Below are positions 19,750 to 28,244 of a DNA stretch of 64,000 bases, piece by piece (within the stretch, counting starts at the first letter, position 1; each line of letters opens with the position of its first letter). Source of the DNA: JARRPM01 sp963792815 (GTDB lineage Bacteria > Pseudomonadota > Gammaproteobacteria > Pseudomonadales > Halieaceae). The notes under the pieces are model-generated. The model searched no databases. It saw only the letters and a program-made list of their open reading frames with translations, and had not been told where the DNA came from. A program made the translations under genes and the position numbers. The stretch covers positions 248,001 through 312,000 of the forward strand of contig CAWBXR010000001.1 of NCBI GenBank assembly GCA_963792815.1, in the 5' to 3' direction.

Positions 19750-20073
19750 CTAGCGCTCCAGGTACTGCAGCTTGTTGGGCTTGCCGGCCCACTCCTCGGC
19801 GTCGGGCAGGGCTTCCTTCATCTCGGTGATGCAGGGCCACACTTCTGCCAGCTCGGCATTCAATTCCAGGAAGATCTGCTGGTCTTCCGGCAATTCGTCC
19901 TCGGAGAAGATGGCGTCTACCGGGCACTCCGGCTCGCACAGGGCACAGTCGATACACTCGTCGGGGTGGATCACCAGGAAATTCGGGCCCTCGTAAAAAC
20001 AGTCTACCGGGCAAACCTCGACACAATCCGTGTGTTTGCACTTGATACAGTCTTCGCCTACAACAAATGTCAT
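19750..20073 (-). CDS. fdxA: 7Fe ferredoxin FdxA
   Basis: A 107-residue [3Fe-4S][4Fe-4S] ferredoxin. Cluster ligands appear in CIKCKHTDCVEVCPVDCFY and CIDCALCEPECPVDAIF, and the C-terminal extension to WAGKPNKLQYLER is typical of FdxA of Azotobacter and Pseudomonas. It acts as a low-potential electron carrier, and its exact partners are not known. It lies 85 bases downstream of mutS on the same strand, the same adjacency as in Pseudomonas, where it separates mutS from rpoS. Confidence 0.96.
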   Translation of the reverse strand: MTFVVGEDCIKCKHTDCVEVCPVDCFYEGPNFLVIHPDECIDCALCEPECPVDAIFSEDELPEDQQIFLELNAELAEVWPCITEMKEALPDAEEWAGKPNKLQYLER

Positions 20074-20158
20074 TCCTGAAACGCCTCTTGAAATAATCCC
20101 GGCCCCGCGCAGGGGGCGACAGTTTACCCGTACAGGGCGGGAAATTGAAGAGGGCTAT

Positions 20159-22792
20159 TCAGCCCAGGCGCGCCTTGTATTCGTACAGTTTTTCCAGCGC
20201 TTCACGGGGTGTCAGGCCGTCCACATCCAGGGCCTCCAGGGCTGTCACCACTGGGTGGGGCGCGGGAGCGCTGAACAGGTCAACCTGGGCAGGAGAGTGG
20301 GCAACCGGGGTGCCGGGCGCCGGGCCGTGGTCGCCGCGCTCGAGCTCCCGCAGTTTCTCCCGGGCGGCGTCCAGTACCGGCGCGGGGATACCCGCCAGCT
20401 TCGCCACCTGCAGGCCGAAGCTGCGATTGGCCGGGCCCTCCTGGATATTGTGGAGAAACACCACGTGGTCCTGGTGCTCGGTGGCATCCAGGTGCACGTT
20501 GGCCATGGTAGGGCACAAGCCAGGCAGGCTGGTCAGCTCGAAGTAGTGGGTAGAGAACAAGGTGAAAGCGCGAACCGAACGGGCCAGTTCCACCGCCGCC
20601 GCCCAGGCCAGGCTGAGGCCGTCGAAGGTACTGGTGCCGCGGCCCACCTCGTCCATCAGCACCAGGCTGCGGGGGGTGGCGTTGTGCAGGATATTGGCGG
20701 TTTCGGTCATTTCCACCATGAACGTGGAGCGACCCGAGGCCAGGTCATCGGAAGAACCGATACGGGTGAAAATACGGTCCAGGGGCGCCAGTTTCGCCGC
20801 GGTGGCGGGTACGTAGCTGCCGATATGGGCCAGCAGGGCGATTACCGCGTTCTGGCGCATATAGGTGGACTTGCCCCCCATGTTCGGCCCGGTAATCAGC
20901 AGCATCCGGCGCTGGTCATTGAGCAGGGTGTTGTTGGCGATGAAGGGCTCCTCGAGAACCTGCTCCACCACCAGGTGGCGACCCTCGCTGACCTCGAACA
21001 CCGGTTCAGTGCAGAACGCCGGACAGCACAGCCGCAGGCTGTCGGCCCGCTCTGCGAGGTTTGCCAGCACGTCGACTTCGCTTACCGCTGCAGCGGTATC
21101 CTGCAGTGCCGCCAGTTGTTCGTTGAGGCGCTCCAGCAGAGCCTCGTAGAGGGCTTTCTCGCGGCTCAGCGCCCGACTTTTGCTGGACAGGGCCTTGTCC
21201 TCGAATTCCTTCAGCTCCGGCGTGATAAAACGCTCGGCATTTTTCAGGGTCTGGCGCCGGATGTATTGCGCCGGTGCCCGGTCGGACTGGCCGCGGCTGA
21301 TCTCGATATAGTAGCCGTGTACCCGGTTGTAGCCGACCTTGAGGGTGGAAATGCCCGTGGCCAGGCGTTCCCTCTTTTCGATCTCCAGCAGGAACTCGCC
21401 GGCGTTGCTGCTGAGTTCCCGCAGTTCGTCCAGCTCGCTGTCGTAGCCATCGGCGATGACCCCGCCGTCACGGATGACCACCGGCGGGTTTTCGATGATA
21501 GCCCGGCCCAGCAACTCGCACAGCTCCGGATAGTTCCCGACGCTATCGCTGAGTTCCGCAAGCCGTGGGGAGTTCGCCTGTGCCAGGGCGGCGCGTAGCT
21601 GTGGCAGGGCCTCGAGTGAGCTGTGCAGTCGAGTGAGGTCCCGGGGCCGGGCCGAGCGCAGGGCCACCCGGGTCAGGATCCGCTCCATGTCGCCGATAGG
21701 CTTGAGAGCCGAGCGCACCGCCTCGTAATCGTAGTTGCTGCAAAGCGCGCCAATCGCCCCGTGCCGGGCTTCAAGCACAGGAATATCGGTGAGTGGGCGA
21801 TGCAGCCAGCGCCTCAACATGCGGCTGCCCATGGCCGTGACACTGCGGTCCATAACGGAGAACAGGGTATTGCGCTCACCGCCGGCCAGGTTGGTGTCGA
21901 TCTCGAGGTTGCGCCGGGTGGCGGCGTCCAGGATCACGCTGTGAGCCCGGTTCTCGTGGCTGATACTGCGAATATGGGGCAGGTTGCCGCGCTGGGTGTC
22001 TTTCACATATTGCAGCAGGCAGCCGGCCGCGCCGATCGCCAGCGGCAGGTTATCGCAGCCAAAGCCCTGCAGGTCGTGGGTCTGGAACTGGGTGTTCAGG
22101 CCGCGTCGGGCGCTGTCGATGTCGAATTCCCAGGCCGGTTGGCTGCGAGCGCCATTGCGGGCCGTGATCTCGGGCAGGAAGATATGCTCGTGGTAGAGCG
22201 TCTCCGCCGGGTCGAGGCGCTGCAATTCACTGACCAGGGCTTCCTCGCCGCTGACTTCCAGCACCCGGAAGCGCCCGGTGCTGAGATCCAGGTAGGCGAT
22301 GCCATAGTTATGGTGCTGCTGGCACACGGCCAGCAGCAGGTTGTCGACCCGATCGTCCAGCAGCGCCTCGTCCGACAGGGTCCCGGGGGTTACCACCCGG
22401 ACCACCTGTCGGTCTACCGGGCCCTTGCTGGTAGCCGGGTCGCCGATCTGTTCGGCAATGGCCACGGATACCCCGGCCTTCACCAGTCGCGCCAGGTACC
22501 CCTCCGCGGCGTGGTAGGGCACCCCGCACATGGGGATGGGTTCACCGGCGGACTTGCCCCGGGCGGTGAGGGTGATGTCCAGCAGCTCCGCCGCCTTCCT
22601 GGCATCATCGTAGAACAGTTCGTAGAAGTCGCCCATGCGATAAAACAGCAGGTCGCGGGGGTGCTTGGCCTTGATGCGCAGGAACTGCTGCATCATGGGA
22701 GTGTGGTCGGGGCTAGGTGTTGTAGCGGGCGTCTTGTTCAATGTGGATTCTGGGTTTTGGGGGTGGACCGGGAGCCTGCGGGGCGTTGGCAC
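20159..22792 (-). CDS. mutS: DNA mismatch repair protein MutS
   Basis: MutS recognises mismatches and small loops and recruits MutL. The mismatch-binding domain carries HTPMMQQFLRIK and the FYRMGDFYELF motif (Phe-x-Glu wedge), and the ATPase has the Walker A sequence TGPNMGGKSTYMRQ, Walker B segment LVLMDEVGRGTSTFDG and the following FSTHYFELT. The C-terminus includes a linker and the terminal TPREALEKLYEYKARL. As drawn (GTG 22792) it has 877 residues; an in-frame TTG at 22741 would match the E. coli N-terminus better. No strong ribosome-binding site distinguishes the two. Confidence 0.97.
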   Translation of the reverse strand: MPTPRRLPVHPQNPESTLNKTPATTPSPDHTPMMQQFLRIKAKHPRDLLFYRMGDFYELFYDDARKAAELLDITLTARGKSAGEPIPMCGVPYHAAEGYLARLVKAGVSVAIAEQIGDPATSKGPVDRQVVRVVTPGTLSDEALLDDRVDNLLLAVCQQHHNYGIAYLDLSTGRFRVLEVSGEEALVSELQRLDPAETLYHEHIFLPEITARNGARSQPAWEFDIDSARRGLNTQFQTHDLQGFGCDNLPLAIGAAGCLLQYVKDTQRGNLPHIRSISHENRAHSVILDAATRRNLEIDTNLAGGERNTLFSVMDRSVTAMGSRMLRRWLHRPLTDIPVLEARHGAIGALCSNYDYEAVRSALKPIGDMERILTRVALRSARPRDLTRLHSSLEALPQLRAALAQANSPRLAELSDSVGNYPELCELLGRAIIENPPVVIRDGGVIADGYDSELDELRELSSNAGEFLLEIEKRERLATGISTLKVGYNRVHGYYIEISRGQSDRAPAQYIRRQTLKNAERFITPELKEFEDKALSSKSRALSREKALYEALLERLNEQLAALQDTAAAVSEVDVLANLAERADSLRLCCPAFCTEPVFEVSEGRHLVVEQVLEEPFIANNTLLNDQRRMLLITGPNMGGKSTYMRQNAVIALLAHIGSYVPATAAKLAPLDRIFTRIGSSDDLASGRSTFMVEMTETANILHNATPRSLVLMDEVGRGTSTFDGLSLAWAAAVELARSVRAFTLFSTHYFELTSLPGLCPTMANVHLDATEHQDHVVFLHNIQEGPANRSFGLQVAKLAGIPAPVLDAAREKLRELERGDHGPAPGTPVAHSPAQVDLFSAPAPHPVVTALEALDVDGLTPREALEKLYEYKARLG

Positions 22793-22907
22793 GTTACTTT
22801 ATCTGTTTCCCGGTACCTTATACACCTCTTTGTCATCTGCGTGTGGATGGGCCCCGCCCGGCTTGCGAATAGTTTCCCGTAAAGGACACCAGCCGGCCTT
22901 TTTGATA

Positions 22908-22922
22908 GTCGGTATTTACGAA
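22908..22922. promoter_or_regulatory. candidate NhaR/LysR-type operator upstream of the Mrp operon
   Basis: GTCGGTATTTACGAA is an imperfect TTCG-N7-CGAA palindrome with a T-N11-A core. Fourteen of its 15 bases match the reverse complement of the palindrome at 35772-35786 in front of the nhaR operon. Its centre would be about 64 bases upstream of the predicted Mrp transcription start, where LysR activators usually bind. Confidence 0.4.
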
Positions 22923-22940
22923 TACTCGGTCGTAAAAATT

Positions 22941-22972
22941 CGAATTGTCGGAATTATCCCGATGTATATCCT
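22941..22972 (+). promoter_or_regulatory. promoter of the Mrp operon (shared element with purK)
   Basis: CGAATTGTCGGAAT at 22941-22954 is identical to 29732-29745 upstream of purK. TTGTCG (22945-22950) can be the -35 and TATCCT (22967-22972) the -10, 16 bases apart. A related CGAATACTCGG lies 22 bases upstream at 22919-22929. The start of transcription would be near 22979, almost at the annotated first codon. Confidence 0.5.
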
Positions 22973-22980
22973 AGCGCCTC

Positions 22981-23535
22981 ATGACTATCCCGAGACACAG
23001 TGCTGACACTGCGCAAATTAAGTCTACTGCTCGCCCACCCCGGTTCGGCTGGACCAATTGGTTGGTCCGCTCCGGGGTTTTCGCAGCCCTGTGGTGGGTG
23101 CTTACGGCAGGTGACGGCGGTAGCTGGTTAATCGGTGTCCCCGTGGTGTTGGTGGCCGCCTGGTTAAGCATCTCGCTGGCTGGCACTGCCGCGTTTCGCT
23201 TTTCCTTTGCCGGGCTCGCACGATACCTGGTGTTCTTTGTTATCGAGTCGGTACGCGGGGGTGTCGATGTCGCCCGGCGGGTCCTGCTGCCCGGTGGGCA
23301 GGTGGAGCCCCACCTGCTGCAATATCGCACTGGCCTTGCCCAGGGGCTGCCGCGGGATATGCTGGTTTACACCGTAAGCCTGTTGCCCGGTACGCTGGCT
23401 GTGGATATCGAAGGTGACTGCCTGACCCTGCATGCCCTGAGCCGCGATATGGAACCGCTTGCAAGCGTCGAAACCTGCGAGCGACATGTGGCGGCAGTGT
23501 TCGATGAATCCGTGCCGATGGCGGCTGCTCGCTGA
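22981..23535 (+). CDS. mrpE: Mrp-type Na+/H+ antiporter subunit E
   Basis: A 184-residue MrpE/MnhE protein: short N-terminal membrane segments (VRSGVFAALWWVLTAG, LIGVPVVLVAAWLSISL) and a conserved soluble C-terminal domain with GLPRDMLVYTVSLLPGTLAVDIEGDCLTLHAL. MrpE is an accessory subunit of the heteromeric cation/proton antiporter in the inner membrane. ATG 22981 lies almost on the predicted transcription start, so the message may be leaderless or a later start such as TTG 23062 may be used. Its stop overlaps mrpF by one base. Confidence 0.9.
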   Translation: MTIPRHSADTAQIKSTARPPRFGWTNWLVRSGVFAALWWVLTAGDGGSWLIGVPVVLVAAWLSISLAGTAAFRFSFAGLARYLVFFVIESVRGGVDVARRVLLPGGQVEPHLLQYRTGLAQGLPRDMLVYTVSLLPGTLAVDIEGDCLTLHALSRDMEPLASVETCERHVAAVFDESVPMAAAR

Positions 23536-23813
23536 TGGCCGTGTACCTGGGCGTGATCGCTATTGTCCTGCTCGGCACCCTGGCCCTCGGGCTGGTGAGG
23601 GTCTGGCGCGGGCCCACCCCGGGCGACCGGATGGCGAGTGTGCTGTTGGGCGGCACCACGGGCGTCGCCCTGCTGCTGATACTGGCTGCCATCGAAGGCT
23701 CCGGCGCCACCCTCGACACTGCGCTGGTGCTCGCTGTACTGGCTCCAGTGCTGACTGTGGCATTCGTCGCCGCGCGACGGCAAAGGTCTTCGGGCGAAGC
23801 GGACCATGGCTGA
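23535..23813 (+). CDS. mrpF: Mrp-type Na+/H+ antiporter subunit F
   Basis: A 92-residue protein with three predicted membrane helices and the MrpF signature VRVWRGPTPGDRMASVLLGGTTG. MrpF is a small hydrophobic subunit needed for assembly or activity of the Mrp complex. It overlaps mrpE by one base and mrpG by eight bases, so translation is probably coupled through the operon. Confidence 0.92.
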   Translation: MAVYLGVIAIVLLGTLALGLVRVWRGPTPGDRMASVLLGGTTGVALLLILAAIEGSGATLDTALVLAVLAPVLTVAFVAARRQRSSGEADHG

Positions 23814-24108
23814 CGCTTTCACCATAGTGTTTACGCTCGCGGGAACACTGTTCTTCCTGGCGGGCTCTATCGGGCTGCTGCGCTTCCCCGACCTGTACAG
23901 TCGTTTGCATGCGCTTACCAAGGCCGACAATCTCGGCCTCGGCTTGATTGCCCTGGGTGTGCTGGCGCAGGCCGACAGTCCTGCTTTCGTGGCCAAGGTG
24001 GTTCTGGTCTGGCTGGTTACCCTCGCCACCAGCGCGGTTGTCGGCCACCTGATAGCCCGGGACGCCCTGCCTGGTAACCCGCAAAGCGTTGGTGGGAACG
24101 ATGATTGA
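23806..24108 (+). CDS. mrpG: Mrp-type Na+/H+ antiporter subunit G
   Basis: A 100-residue, three-helix MrpG/MnhG protein recognised by GSIGLLRFPDLYSRLHALTKADNLG and the following GLGLIALG segment. It overlaps mrpF upstream and the MbhD-like gene downstream. The E-F-G block comes first here, whereas the classical operon is A-B-C-D-E-F-G. Confidence 0.93.
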   Translation: MADAFTIVFTLAGTLFFLAGSIGLLRFPDLYSRLHALTKADNLGLGLIALGVLAQADSPAFVAKVVLVWLVTLATSAVVGHLIARDALPGNPQSVGGNDD

Positions 24109-24382
24109 CTGGTGGTTGGACGGCCTGGTGGGACTGATGATGCTGTGGCTGGCCTGGCAGGCCCTGTCATCTGCCGATTTATTGCGGGCTGTTGCAATGT
24201 TCGTGACATTCGGACTGCTGGTGGCAATCGCCTGGATCCGGCTGGGGGCGCCCGATGTGGCCATCGCTGAAGCCGCCATCGGAGCGGGGCTTACCGGCGC
24301 GCTATTGCTGATCACGATTCGCCGGATGGAAGACCAGCGCAAATCCGGGGACCTGGAGAAGCGGCGTGCCAAAGCTGATTGA
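24101..24382 (+). CDS. MbhD-like (DUF4040) subunit, detached piece of MrpA
   Basis: A 93-residue, three-helix protein of the DUF4040/MbhD type with FGLLVAIAWIRLGAPDVAIAEAAIGAGLTGALLL; the LGAPDVAxxEAAIGAGL sequence is the usual hallmark. In classical Mrp this domain is the C-terminal part of the large MrpA subunit, but here it is a free-standing gene. I start it at ATG 24101 rather than the GTG at 24089. It overlaps mrpG by 8 bases and the next gene by 17. Confidence 0.88.
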   Translation: MIDWWLDGLVGLMMLWLAWQALSSADLLRAVAMFVTFGLLVAIAWIRLGAPDVAIAEAAIGAGLTGALLLITIRRMEDQRKSGDLEKRRAKAD

Positions 24383-25034
24383 ACGTTGCCTGCCCGCGCT
24401 GGTGGTAGCGTGTGCCATTGCACTGGGCGCACTGATCGCCGCCGCCCTGGTGCTCACGCCCGCCAATGACGGTGCGATGGCGCGCGCCGCGCTGGAGGCT
24501 CTGCCTGACAGCGGTGTCAGCAACCCTGTCACCGCAGTGCTGCTCAATTTCAGGGCCTTCGATACGCTGCTGGAGGTCGCCGTGCTGCTGCTCACCCTGG
24601 TCGCCGTATGGGCGCTGGATTTGCACCTGCCCAGAACCGAGGCACTGCCTGCCTCGCCGGTATTCAACAGCTTGCTGCGCTTCAGTGGTCCTGTACTGGT
24701 GGTGGTCGCAGGCTATCTGCTCTGGGTCGGCGCCAGCGAACCGGGTGGCGCATTCCAGGCCGGGGCCGTGCTGGCCGGTGGCTGCCTGCTGCTGAGACTC
24801 GCGGGGCAATGGAATCCCGGCGCCCGGTTTGTGCGCTGGGCCGTGTCAGTGGGGCTTTTGGTGTTCCTGCTTACCGCTATCGCGATGCCGGGCTTGACCG
24901 GTGGGCTGTTGCAGTACCCGCCCGCCTCGGCGGGGATCTGGATACTGCTGATTGAAACTGCCGCCACCGTGTCCATTGCCGCCATCCTTACCGCGTTGTT
25001 TGTCGCCCGGGAGCCCGGGGAGTCGCGTCCGTGA
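24366..25034 (+). CDS. mrpB: Mrp subunit B with fused MbhE-like N-terminus
   Basis: A 222-residue membrane protein in two parts. Residues about 1-85 contain VSNPVTAVLLNFRAFDTLLEV, the MbhE-like sequence that normally ends MrpA. The rest is an MnhB domain, with LRFSGPVLVVVAGYLLWVG, EPGGAFQAGAVLAGG and further helices. It therefore looks like a fusion of the MrpA tail with MrpB. It starts at GTG 24366 within the MbhD gene and ends overlapping mrpC by four bases (GTGA). Confidence 0.87.
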   Translation: MPKLIERCLPALVVACAIALGALIAAALVLTPANDGAMARAALEALPDSGVSNPVTAVLLNFRAFDTLLEVAVLLLTLVAVWALDLHLPRTEALPASPVFNSLLRFSGPVLVVVAGYLLWVGASEPGGAFQAGAVLAGGCLLLRLAGQWNPGARFVRWAVSVGLLVFLLTAIAMPGLTGGLLQYPPASAGIWILLIETAATVSIAAILTALFVAREPGESRP

Positions 25035-25303
25035 CTGCCGCCGATTTTTATGCCCTGGTGGGGGTGGCCCTGTTCGTGATGGGCCTGTCCGCCCTGATCC
25101 TGCGCAGCCGGGATCTGCAGCGTATTCTCGGCCTCAACATAATGGGCACCGGCGTTTTCATGGTGCTCGTGACGAGTGCCCTGGGGGATGGCCAGGCGGC
25201 GGACCCCGTGCCGCATGCCATGGTTCTCACCGGCATCGTGGTTGCAGTCAGCGCCACCGCCTTTGCCCTGGCCCTGAGCCTGGCCAGGGAGCGCCATCGA
25301 TGA
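25031..25303 (+). CDS. mrpC: Mrp subunit C (NuoK-like)
   Basis: A 90-residue, three-helix NuoK/MrpC homologue with LILRSRDLQRILGLNIMGTGVFMVLV and the characteristic DPVPHAMVLTGIVVAVSATAFALAL. In complex I and Mrp, this subunit carries part of the proton path. GTG 25031 overlaps mrpB (GTGA) and the stop overlaps mrpD (ATGA). Confidence 0.93.
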   Translation: MTAADFYALVGVALFVMGLSALILRSRDLQRILGLNIMGTGVFMVLVTSALGDGQAADPVPHAMVLTGIVVAVSATAFALALSLARERHR

Positions 25304-26748
25304 CCCTGTGGTGGAGCACCCTTTGCGTCGCCGCGCCGCTGCTGGCTGCCGTGGCTGGTTTTCTCCGGCCGAAATGGGCGGCCGGCATCGCTCTGGTCGC
25401 CGTGACCCTGGTGTTGACCGGGGCGCTTGGCCTGGTCTCCGTGCTGCACGCCAGCGGCCCCCAGTTCATTGCCATCGGCGGCTGGGGTGCACCGCTCGGC
25501 ATCGGTTGGCGGATTGACGGCCTGGCGGTCTCGATGTTGCTGATGGTGGGTATCGTCGGGTGGCCGGTAACCCTCTACGCCCATGGGTATTTTAGCGGTG
25601 CGGCTGCCGGTCGCCATTTCTGGCCCCTGTGGATGTTGCTGCTGAGCGCGCTGTGCTCCCTGTTTCTCAGTAACGACCTGTTCAACTGGTATGTCACCCT
25701 GGAGCTGCTGGGTTTGTCGGCGGTTGCCCTGGTGGCCCTGTCCGGCAAGAAGGCGGCCCTGGATGCGGCCCAGCGCTACCTGTTTACCGGCTTGGTCGGC
25801 TCGCTCTTCTACCTGATGGGGGTCGCGCTCATCTACAATGCCCACGGGGTACTGGACCTCGCCGTGCTGCGGGAGGTGACCGAGCCCACGCTGGCGCTGT
25901 GGGTGGCATTGGGGCTGATGGCGGTCGGCCTGCTGGTCAAGAGCGCGCTGTTCCCGCTGCATTTCTGGCTGCCGGCGGCCCACGGTTCGGCGCCGGCGCC
26001 GGTGAGCGCGATTCTCTCGGCCCTGGTCGTAAAAGGGGCGTTCTATATCCTGTTGCGCCTGTGGTTTGATCTGGTGCCGGCCGAGTTGCCGGGCGCGGTC
26101 CCCCTGATCCTGGGTGGACTGGGCGCCGGGGCCATCATCTGGGGTTCGCTGCAGGCGATCAGGGCTACCCGGCTGAAAATGCTGGTGGCGTATTCCACCG
26201 TGGCGCAGCTTGGCTATCTCGCACTATTCTTTCCCCTGAGCGAAGCCGGGGAGTGGGGTGATGCCGCCCTGGCAGGGCTGGTCTATTTCATGTTTGCCCA
26301 TGCCTGTGCCAAGGGCGCCATGTTCCTTGCCGCCGGGAATCTGCAGCGAGCGGCAGGGCACGATGATCTGGTTTCCCTCGGCCCCACCGCGCAGGCCCTG
26401 CCGGTATCGATGTTCGCCTTTGCCATCGGCGGGGTCAGTATCATGGGTTTGCCTCCCAGCGGCGGTTTTATCGCGAAGTGGAGCCTGTTGAACGCTGCGA
26501 TCGGCAGCGGGGGCTGGATATGGGTAGTGGTAATGGTTGCCGGGGGCCTTTTATCAGCCGGCTACATCTTTCGCGTCCTCTCCCTTTCATTTGCTGAATC
26601 CGGGCTCGAACCGGAGCCGCAGCGTGCCCCGGTGGCCAGGAGCAGCGAGTGGGCCAGCCTGCTGCTGGCCTCGATCGCCCTGCTGCTTGGCCTGAACGCA
26701 CTGCCTATGCTGGATCTGCTTGGCATTGGCCTGCCGAGGATCGGCTGA
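25300..26748 (+). CDS. mrpD: Mrp subunit D (NuoN/L-like proton-conducting antiporter)
   Basis: A 482-residue, roughly 14-helix protein of the PF00361 proton-conducting family. The membrane glutamate of TM5 is in LFNWYVTLELLGLSAVAL, and TM7-TM8 show LVKSALFPLHFWLPAAHGSA and VSAILSALVVKGAFY with both conserved lysines. These residues are needed for ion translocation in Mrp and complex I homologues, so the subunit looks active. The ATG at 25300 overlaps the mrpC stop. Confidence 0.92.
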   Translation: MTLWWSTLCVAAPLLAAVAGFLRPKWAAGIALVAVTLVLTGALGLVSVLHASGPQFIAIGGWGAPLGIGWRIDGLAVSMLLMVGIVGWPVTLYAHGYFSGAAAGRHFWPLWMLLLSALCSLFLSNDLFNWYVTLELLGLSAVALVALSGKKAALDAAQRYLFTGLVGSLFYLMGVALIYNAHGVLDLAVLREVTEPTLALWVALGLMAVGLLVKSALFPLHFWLPAAHGSAPAPVSAILSALVVKGAFYILLRLWFDLVPAELPGAVPLILGGLGAGAIIWGSLQAIRATRLKMLVAYSTVAQLGYLALFFPLSEAGEWGDAALAGLVYFMFAHACAKGAMFLAAGNLQRAAGHDDLVSLGPTAQALPVSMFAFAIGGVSIMGLPPSGGFIAKWSLLNAAIGSGGWIWVVVMVAGGLLSAGYIFRVLSLSFAESGLEPEPQRAPVARSSEWASLLLASIALLLGLNALPMLDLLGIGLPRIG

Positions 26749-28244
26749 TGAGCTGGAGTGCGGCGCTGCCACTGATGATTCTCGCCAGTTCGCTGGTGAC
26801 GGGGCTGATCATTTTCTTCCTGAAAGAACAATCCGTGCTGCTGCGCACGGTCCTCAACCTGTCCGGTGCCGGCGTCAAGCTGATACTGGTCGGTGTCCTG
26901 ATGTGGGGTGTCTACCAGGGCCAGACCTTCGAAGCCCGCCTGCCTTTGCTGCCCAACATCGAGCTCGTGTTGCATGCGGATGCCCTGTCGCTGTTGTTTG
27001 TCAGCCTGTCGACGGTGCTTTGGTTCGTTACTACCGTGTATGCGATCGGCTACCTGGAACACTCGCCACACAGGAGTCGCTTTTTCGGATTCTTCAGCCT
27101 GTGTGTTACCGCCACTGTCGGTATTGCGCTGGCGGGCAATCTGATTACATTCCTGATCTTCTACGAACTGCTGACCCTCGCAACCTATCCCCTGCTGATG
27201 CACCGAGGCACGGCCGATTCGCGCCGGGCCGGCCGGATTTACCTTACCTACACCCTGGCCGGTGGCGCCCTGTTACTGGTCGGCGTGGTCTGGCTGAAGT
27301 CCCTGGCTGGCCCGCTGGACTTTACCGCCACCGGCATACTGGCAGGGCGCACCGACCTGAACCCCGATACCCTGCGCTGGATATTCCTGCTGCTCATTGT
27401 GGGCTTTGGCGTGAAAGCCGCGCTGGTGCCGCTGCATGGGTGGCTGCCCATATCGATGGCCGCGCCGGCGCCCGTCAGCGCGCTGCTGCACGCGGTGGCG
27501 GTGGTCAAGGCGGGCGCGTTTGGCATTACTCGCGTTGTCTACGACGTCTATGGTGTCGAATTCGCAGCCAGCCTGGGTGTCCTGATGCCGCTGGCCATAG
27601 CGGCCTCGTTCACCATCGTCTACGGGTCGGTGCGCGCGCTGTTCCAGGACAAGCTCAAGCCGCGGCTTGCCTATTCAACCATCAGCCAGGTGTCTTACAT
27701 CATCCTCGGCACAGCGATTGTCGGCCCGGTTGCCACTATCGGCGGCATTGTCCATCTGGTGCACCAGGGACTGATGAAAATCACCCTGTTCTTCTGTGCC
27801 GGTAACCTGGCTGAGACCCTCGGTATCCACCGGGTGAGCGAGATGAATGGGGTGGGCCGGCGGCTACCGAAAACCATGGCGGCCTTTACCGTGGCTGCGC
27901 TGGGTATGATCGGTGTTCCGCCGGTCGCGGGGTTTATCAGCAAATGGTATCTCGGCGCGGGCGCCCTTGACGCGAACCTGCCGTGGATCCTGGTTATCCT
28001 GGCCGTCAGCAGTGCGCTCAACGCCGCCTACTTTCTACCCATTCTGTATCGCGCCTGGTTCAGGCCGGCAACCGCCGCCTGGCAGGAAAGGCTTGAGCCC
28101 GGTCGCTTTGAAACCCACTGGATGCTGTTGATGCCGCCATTGGTGACTGCGGCCCTGGCGCTGCTGTTTGGCCTGTTCGCCAATATGGATGGCAGCCCGC
28201 TTGCATGGGCCCGCCTGATCGCCGAACGGGAGTATCTGCGCTGA
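26748..28244 (+). CDS. second proton-conducting antiporter subunit (NuoL/M/MrpD-like)
   Basis: A 498-residue homologue of the preceding gene. TM5 has LIFYELLTLATYPLLMHRGT with the conserved glutamate; TM7-TM8 carry GFGVKAALVPLHGWLPISMA and VSALLHAVAVVKAGAFG with both key lysines. In classical Mrp the second antiporter-like subunit is the N-terminal part of MrpA, so this gene may fill that role without its MbhD/MbhE tail, which is encoded separately at 24101-25034. It overlaps both neighbours by one base. Confidence 0.9.
   Translation: MSWSAALPLMILASSLVTGLIIFFLKEQSVLLRTVLNLSGAGVKLILVGVLMWGVYQGQTFEARLPLLPNIELVLHADALSLLFVSLSTVLWFVTTVYAIGYLEHSPHRSRFFGFFSLCVTATVGIALAGNLITFLIFYELLTLATYPLLMHRGTADSRRAGRIYLTYTLAGGALLLVGVVWLKSLAGPLDFTATGILAGRTDLNPDTLRWIFLLLIVGFGVKAALVPLHGWLPISMAAPAPVSALLHAVAVVKAGAFGITRVVYDVYGVEFAASLGVLMPLAIAASFTIVYGSVRALFQDKLKPRLAYSTISQVSYIILGTAIVGPVATIGGIVHLVHQGLMKITLFFCAGNLAETLGIHRVSEMNGVGRRLPKTMAAFTVAALGMIGVPPVAGFISKWYLGAGALDANLPWILVILAVSSALNAAYFLPILYRAWFRPATAAWQERLEPGRFETHWMLLMPPLVTAALALLFGLFANMDGSPLAWARLIAEREYLR

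Noticed and set aside
20030..21598. Long plus-strand frame opposite mutS and fdxA
   Set aside because: It mirrors MutS codons and has no domain pattern; MutS is complete on the other strand.
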